Shown piece after piece: positions 8,294 through 10,463 of a stretch of 10,463 nucleotides of DNA. Every line of letters starts with the position of its first letter. Position 1 is the stretch's first letter. Both the position numbers and the translations under genes were made by a program. This DNA is from an uncultured Clostridia bacterium (lineage in GTDB: Bacteria > Bacillota > Clostridia > Oscillospirales > CAG-272), in assembly GCA_904502015.1 (NCBI GenBank), contig CAJGEA010000053.1, positions 1 to 10,463 of the forward strand. Reading direction: 5' to 3'. A model generated the notes under the pieces. It saw nothing but the letters and a program-made list of their open reading frames with translations. It had not been told where the DNA came from and did no database searches.

Positions 8294-8602
8294 TCAATTC
8301 TTGTCGGCGTGCGGCACCTCTCTGCCCCGATAGAGGACGGTGGCCTTTCCGCCGCGTGTGACCACCAGCTCGGCACCCTCGTCCCCAATGCGGAACATCT
8401 CACGCCGCGCCGCGCGAAGGCCCAAAAAGCCTGCGGGTAGCTCGAACTCGTCCCCGTCCACAGTGACGTACATACGACCCTTCCAGCGGTTAAACCGATA
8501 GCTGACGGTGTGAGCTCCATCCTCGGTCTCAATCTGCCACGTGACGGTGTCGGGTGTATTGGCGGTAACGGTGACGGAGGCGGTAGCAAAGGCAATGATC
8601 AT
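8294..8602 (-). CDS. Small protein of unknown function, first gene of the dnaE operon
   Basis: I do not recognise this 102-residue protein. It begins MIIAFATASVTV, contains SYRFNRWKGRMYVTVDGDEF in the middle and ends with VLYRGREVPHADKN. It has alternating hydrophobic and polar stretches suggestive of a mostly beta fold, with no signal peptide, membrane segment, Cys motif or catalytic signature that I can see. ATG 8600-8602 is preferred because AAAGGAA lies about seven bases upstream. The frame stays open to an ATG at 8662, but that codon sits on the predicted transcription start and has no ribosome site. The stop is 32 bp before dnaE, with no terminator or promoter between, so the two are co-transcribed. 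Unlike the three large genes it uses a CTA codon. A role near replication is only a guess from position. Confidence 0.75.
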   Translation of the reverse strand: MIIAFATASVTVTANTPDTVTWQIETEDGAHTVSYRFNRWKGRMYVTVDGDEFELPAGFLGLRAARREMFRIGDEGAELVVTRGGKATVLYRGREVPHADKN

Positions 8603-8617
8603 AGAGCAGTTCCTTTC

Positions 8618-8649
8618 CCTGCGCGACAGCCGAAGACAGCTCACGCAGG
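8618..8649 (-). promoter_or_regulatory. Stem-loop in the 5' leader of the dnaE operon
   Basis: In the minus-strand leader CCTGCG (from 8649) pairs with CGCAGG (to 8618), with an inner AGC/GCT pairing. The hairpin ends one or two bases before the AAAGGAA ribosome site at 8611-8617. It could affect translation initiation or mRNA stability. This is inference from pairing only. Confidence 0.4.
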
Positions 8650-8667
8650 CACATTTATACATAATAT

Positions 8668-8696
8668 ATTATATCCCCATTTCCCCCGCTTGTCAA
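8668..8696 (-). promoter_or_regulatory. Consensus sigma-A promoter of the small gene-dnaE operon
   Basis: On the minus strand TTGACA (8691-8696) and TATAAT (8668-8673) are exact with a 17-bp spacer. The start is predicted near 8661, giving a leader of about 58 nt. Its -35 box faces the -35 box of the divergent plus-strand promoter across 17 bp, creating the inverted pair TGTCAAG / CTTGACA. Confidence 0.92.
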
Positions 8697-8713
8697 GCCC
8701 GAATCCACGCGAC

Positions 8714-8742
8714 TTGACACCAAGGGTGAGGTGTGCTATAAT
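8714..8742 (+). promoter_or_regulatory. Consensus sigma-A promoter reading into the MITE-like element
   Basis: TTGACA (8714-8719), a 17-bp spacer and TATAAT (8737-8742), preceded by TG one base upstream (TGCTATAAT), form an extended -10 consensus. Predicted start is near 8749, at the edge of the left inverted repeat of the element at 8750. No coding region follows for over 500 bp on this strand. Confidence 0.85.
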
Positions 8743-8793
8743 GGAGTGGTAAATTGGTATTTATCGGTGCGTTAGGGTTTCTATTGTGTGGGG

Positions 8794-8818
8794 GTGTCGG
8801 GGGCGAAGCCCCCGACAC
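8794..8818. repeat. GC-rich hairpin, 11-bp stem with GAA loop
   Basis: GTGTCGGGGGC (8794-8804) pairs exactly with GCCCCCGACAC (8808-8818). The same right arm recurs at 9003-9013, so the left arm has a second, long-range partner in the element. Confidence 0.8.
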
Positions 8819-8878
8819 AAAAACACCCAGGGGGGCGGTGTCGGAGGGGGGAACGCCCTCTGACGCGCGGCGAAAGCC

Positions 8879-8957
8879 GCAAGAAAATTAGCAACAACTA
8901 AAAATTATGGTACAAGAAAAACGCCCAAAATCGTTATGTAATATGTAATTTTCTTGC
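8879..8957. repeat. Nested 12-bp inverted repeat inside the MITE-like element
   Basis: GCAAGAAAATTA (8879-8890) is the exact reverse complement of TAATTTTCTTGC (8946-8957). The 55-bp interval is AT-rich, in contrast to the GC-rich flanks. It could be the scar of a smaller insertion or the stem of a branched RNA. Confidence 0.6.
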
Positions 8958-9032
8958 ACCTACCGGTGCGCGTCGGAGTCGGGCCGAGCTTGCTCGGCGG
9001 ACGCCCCCGACACCGCCGGCCGATCTTTGTTA

Positions 9033-9059
9033 GGTGCAGGGGGCAAAGCCCCCTGCACC
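9033..9059. repeat. GC-rich hairpin, 12-bp stem with AAA loop
   Basis: GGTGCAGGGGGC (9033-9044) pairs exactly with GCCCCCTGCACC (9048-9059). It resembles the hairpin at 8794-8818 in having a G-run stem closed by a purine triloop. Confidence 0.8.
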
Positions 9060-9112
9060 CCCATCGTACCCGTGAGCACACAAGTTCAATCAGTTCGATA
9101 AATACCAATTTA

Positions 9113-9205
9113 ACGTATGTCTGAATCGTTACAAGTCAATTTGTGTCGATGCCACGTACAGGCAGAAACCGACGTATGTTTTTTCAAAATTGTAGTTTTG
9201 TCAAT
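9113..9205. other. Short AT-rich spacer between the two mobile elements
   Basis: No ORF, promoter or strong stem is visible here. ACGTATGT occurs twice as a direct repeat (9113-9120 and 9172-9179), and CAAAA/TTTTG could form a weak hairpin at 9185-9200. I assign no function. Confidence 0.5.
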
Positions 9206-9251
9206 GATGTGAGACCAAAAAATCAAGAAAAAAAGTAACAAGTTTCGTTAA

Positions 9252-9306
9252 ACGACTTTGCAGCCGAAATGAGGGGCGAAGCCCCGAGTGGAGGCTGCAA
9301 AGTCGT
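9252..9306 (-). terminator. Composite stem-loop after the transposase gene
   Basis: ACGACTTTGCAGCC (9252-9265) pairs exactly with GGCTGCAAAGTCGT (9293-9306). The loop contains a second hairpin GGGGC-GAA-GCCCC (9273-9285). It lies seven bases past the transposase stop. On the minus strand a U-rich region with TTTTTTTC follows about 20 bases later, so it may end the transposase transcript, or block transcription entering from outside. Confidence 0.6.
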
Positions 9307-9313
9307 CGCGCGG

Positions 9314-10333
9314 TCAAGCGCGCGTGCTTTCAAGCTCTTTTTGCTTTTGGTTAGGAGATTTCCAACCGAGAACGGCCATGGGAATGCCGTTAGAACGGCG
9401 CAAATACCGAGCCATCTGCTCTTGCAGATCGAGGAAGGAATAGAAGCTCAGATGGTTGTAGAACCGTTCTTGATCGTTTCTGTGGCTTCTCTCGACCTTT
9501 CCGTTATGCCACGGCGTTCTCGGACGAATCAGCTTGTGCTCGATCTTGTAACGGTTACAGAATATGTCAAACGGATGAGAGCGCTTGGTATTGAAGAAGT
9601 GAGTAAATTCCGCACCGTTGTCGGTTTGAATTGTCTTGGGGGCGTAACCAAAAAAGGTAATGGCTCGCTTCACAAAGTCTATGGTAGAATAGCTACTGTT
9701 TTCTTCGTAGGCATAGATAAACCGCTTTCTGGACGCTTCTTCGATCATCGTGTATTGATAAAATTTCTGACCGTCTTTCCCTACGTAACAGGCCTTGGGG
9801 ACGAATTTAACATCCATTTGCCACTTGATACCGATCATCGTGGGGGTATCATAAGGCTTATTGTGCAATGACTTTTTCTTTGTAGATTCTGCTTTTTTAC
9901 GGAATCCAAGGCGGACGAATACTCGATACAGCGAGCCGGGATGACGGGAATACGCCTTGTTCTCCCGCAACTTGCCGTAAAGTTCTCCCAAGGAAATGTT
10001 GGGATTCCTTCTGTGGTAATCTCGGATCCACTTGAGCTCCTGCTCGGTATGGGCATTGGGATGCGGCGAATGCGGACGATGTGACTTCGGCATAAGGGAA
10101 GCCCTTGTGCCGTCATACCGCTTGTTCCACCTCATCAGAGAGGCTTTTGAGATCTTATACTTCCGGCAAACATACGAAATATCTCCTGTTTGACGATAAA
10201 GTTCAACAGAATGCAATTTTGTTGTAATTTCATGTGGACAATAGCGTTTGTTTGTGGTATAATGTTTCATGAAGTGATTGAGTCCTTTCTGTTGAACCGG
10301 AGTTAGGGGTAATTCTATTTTAACAGAACTCAA
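9314..10333 (-). CDS. IS481-type DDE transposase
   Basis: A 339-residue transposase of the retroviral-integrase fold that would cut and join the ends of the surrounding element. Residues about 35-73 form a helix-turn-helix (YVCRKYKISKASLMRWNKRY). The integrase core carries the acidic triad Asp174 (WQMDVKF), Asp238 (IQTDNGAEF) and Glu281 (HNGKVERSH), with spacing normal for IS481/IS3-like enzymes, so it looks intact. The longest frame starts with TTG at 10333, immediately after a TGA and with a poor ribosome site. ATG at 10270 (residue 22, giving 318 residues) has AAAGGA 12 bases upstream. LTPVQQKGLNHF before that ATG reads like real protein, so the start is unsettled. It uses TTA and CTA codons that the nearby housekeeping genes avoid, which fits horizontal arrival. 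Confidence 0.9.
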   Translation of the reverse strand: MSSVKIELPLTPVQQKGLNHFMKHYTTNKRYCPHEITTKLHSVELYRQTGDISYVCRKYKISKASLMRWNKRYDGTRASLMPKSHRPHSPHPNAHTEQELKWIRDYHRRNPNISLGELYGKLRENKAYSRHPGSLYRVFVRLGFRKKAESTKKKSLHNKPYDTPTMIGIKWQMDVKFVPKACYVGKDGQKFYQYTMIEEASRKRFIYAYEENSSYSTIDFVKRAITFFGYAPKTIQTDNGAEFTHFFNTKRSHPFDIFCNRYKIEHKLIRPRTPWHNGKVERSHRNDQERFYNHLSFYSFLDLQEQMARYLRRSNGIPMAVLGWKSPNQKQKELESTRA

Positions 10334-10339
10334 TCACTT
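10272..10339 (-). promoter_or_regulatory. Inverted repeat and possible internal promoter at the transposase start
   Basis: AAGTGATTGAG (10272-10282) and CTCAATCACTT (10329-10339) are exact complements, and pairing continues with TCTGTT/AACAGA after a small bulge. In mRNA begun outside the element this would fold over the AAAGGA site before ATG 10270. A candidate internal promoter, TAGAAA (10340-10345), 17 bp and TAAAAT (10317-10322), would start near 10310, so its transcript would lack the upstream arm and stay unfolded. Confidence 0.45.
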
Positions 10340-10414
10340 TTTCTATTCTTTTTTATTTCGGTCTCACATCTATTGTAACACTACACAATCCGTCGACGTG
10401 TTCATATAATCGGA

Positions 10415-10443
10415 TTGACAAAAGAGAGATTTTTTGCTATAAT
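10415..10443 (+). promoter_or_regulatory. Consensus sigma-A promoter pointing off the right edge
   Basis: TTGACA (10415-10420), a 17-bp spacer and TATAAT (10438-10443), with TG one base before the -10 box. Start is predicted near 10450. An inverted repeat CAATCCG/CGGATTG (10386-10392 with 10411-10417) overlaps the -35 box and encloses the palindrome CGTCGACG, a possible operator. The gene it serves lies outside the window; the ATG at 10445 leads to a stop after four codons. Confidence 0.82.
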
Positions 10444-10463
10444 AATGGCAAATAAATAGTGAC

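Larger units (their letters stand above)
8750..9112. mobile_element. MITE-like non-coding element with 17-bp perfect terminal inverted repeats
   Basis: TAAATTGGTATTTATCG at 8750-8766 is the exact reverse complement of 9096-9112. Matching stops at both ends of the arms, so the repeat is bounded. The outermost bases read TA at each side, compatible with a TA target duplication as left by IS630/Tc1-mariner transposases, although a 2-bp match may be chance. The interior has no convincing ORF; a 67-codon minus-strand frame (8905-9108) lacks coding character. It is filled with GC-rich hairpins: 8794-8818, 8867-8880 (GAAA loop), 8983-8998 and 9033-9059. A nested 12-bp inverted repeat GCAAGAAAATTA (8879-8890 with 8946-8957) encloses an AT-rich core. 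A structured RNA or a REP-like composite are alternatives. Confidence 0.7.
9206..10370 (-). mobile_element. IS481-like insertion sequence, about 1.17 kb
   Basis: GATGTGAGACC at 9206-9216 is the exact reverse complement of 10360-10370. Beyond this core the two ends remain similar (A-rich, with AAAAAGT about 25-30 bases in), as expected of imperfect terminal repeats. The interval encloses one DDE transposase gene and short non-coding ends. If the ends are TG/CA the element would be 9208-10368. I find no direct target duplication: GTCAAT on the left and TATTGT on the right are not repeats. Typical IS481 members are about 1 kb, which fits. Confidence 0.75.

Noticed and set aside
8905..9108. 67-codon minus-strand frame inside the MITE-like element
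   Set aside because: It crosses hairpins and part of the terminal repeat, has no ribosome site and no protein-like composition.
8750..9112. Possible CRISPR array or riboswitch in the hairpin-rich region
   Set aside because: There are no regularly spaced direct repeats, and no riboswitch consensus that I recognise; inverted ends fit a mobile element better.
9269..9871. 200-codon plus-strand frame opposite the transposase
   Set aside because: It is a shadow of the transposase, which has an intact DDE triad on the minus strand.

Overview
The window looks like chromosomal DNA from a Gram-positive bacterium of the Clostridia type, probably an uncultured gut or rumen member; this placement is inference. 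The reasons are near-consensus sigma-A promoters with 17-bp spacers, strong AG-rich ribosome binding sites, a Firmicutes-style lipoprotein with a Thr/Glu linker, a single-chain DnaE with its own PHP domain, and an IS481-type transposase. The three large genes are GC-rich with a tight codon bias; the insertion sequence at the right end is not.

Layout. At 1-198 (+) is the C-terminal tail of a glycoside hydrolase of the GH43 type, entering from the left edge. It converges on a large lipoprotein gene at 331-2733 (-) with a GH123/DUF4091-like catalytic region. A perfect 28-bp palindrome between the two is a plausible bidirectional terminator. Next come prfC (release factor 3, 2871-4475, -) and dnaE (DNA polymerase III alpha, 4611-8261, -), which lies behind a small unrecognised gene (8294-8602, -) in the same operon. 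Each of the three minus-strand units has its own sigma-A-type promoter. The prfC and dnaE units end in strong stem-loop/U-tract terminators, so the lipoprotein, prfC and the small gene-dnaE pair are separate transcription units.

Right part. The dnaE operon promoter is back-to-back with an equally perfect plus-strand promoter (8714-8742). That promoter fires straight into a non-coding, hairpin-rich element of about 363 bp (8750-9112) bounded by 17-bp perfect inverted repeats with TA ends, which resembles a MITE. After about 90 bp without a recognisable feature comes an IS481-like insertion sequence (about 9206-10370). Its DDE transposase is on the minus strand, a composite stem-loop lies after the gene, and an inverted repeat over the start region may restrain translation from outside transcripts. 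A further perfect plus-strand promoter at 10415-10443 points off the right edge.

Functionally the window joins an extracellular glycan-degradation edge (GH43 plus GH123-like lipoprotein), translation termination (RF3), replication (DnaE) and a small mobile-DNA landing zone. I see no defence system, CRISPR array, tRNA or rRNA. The least explained parts are the MITE-like element with its outside promoter, the unknown gene upstream of dnaE, and the inverted repeat over the transposase start.
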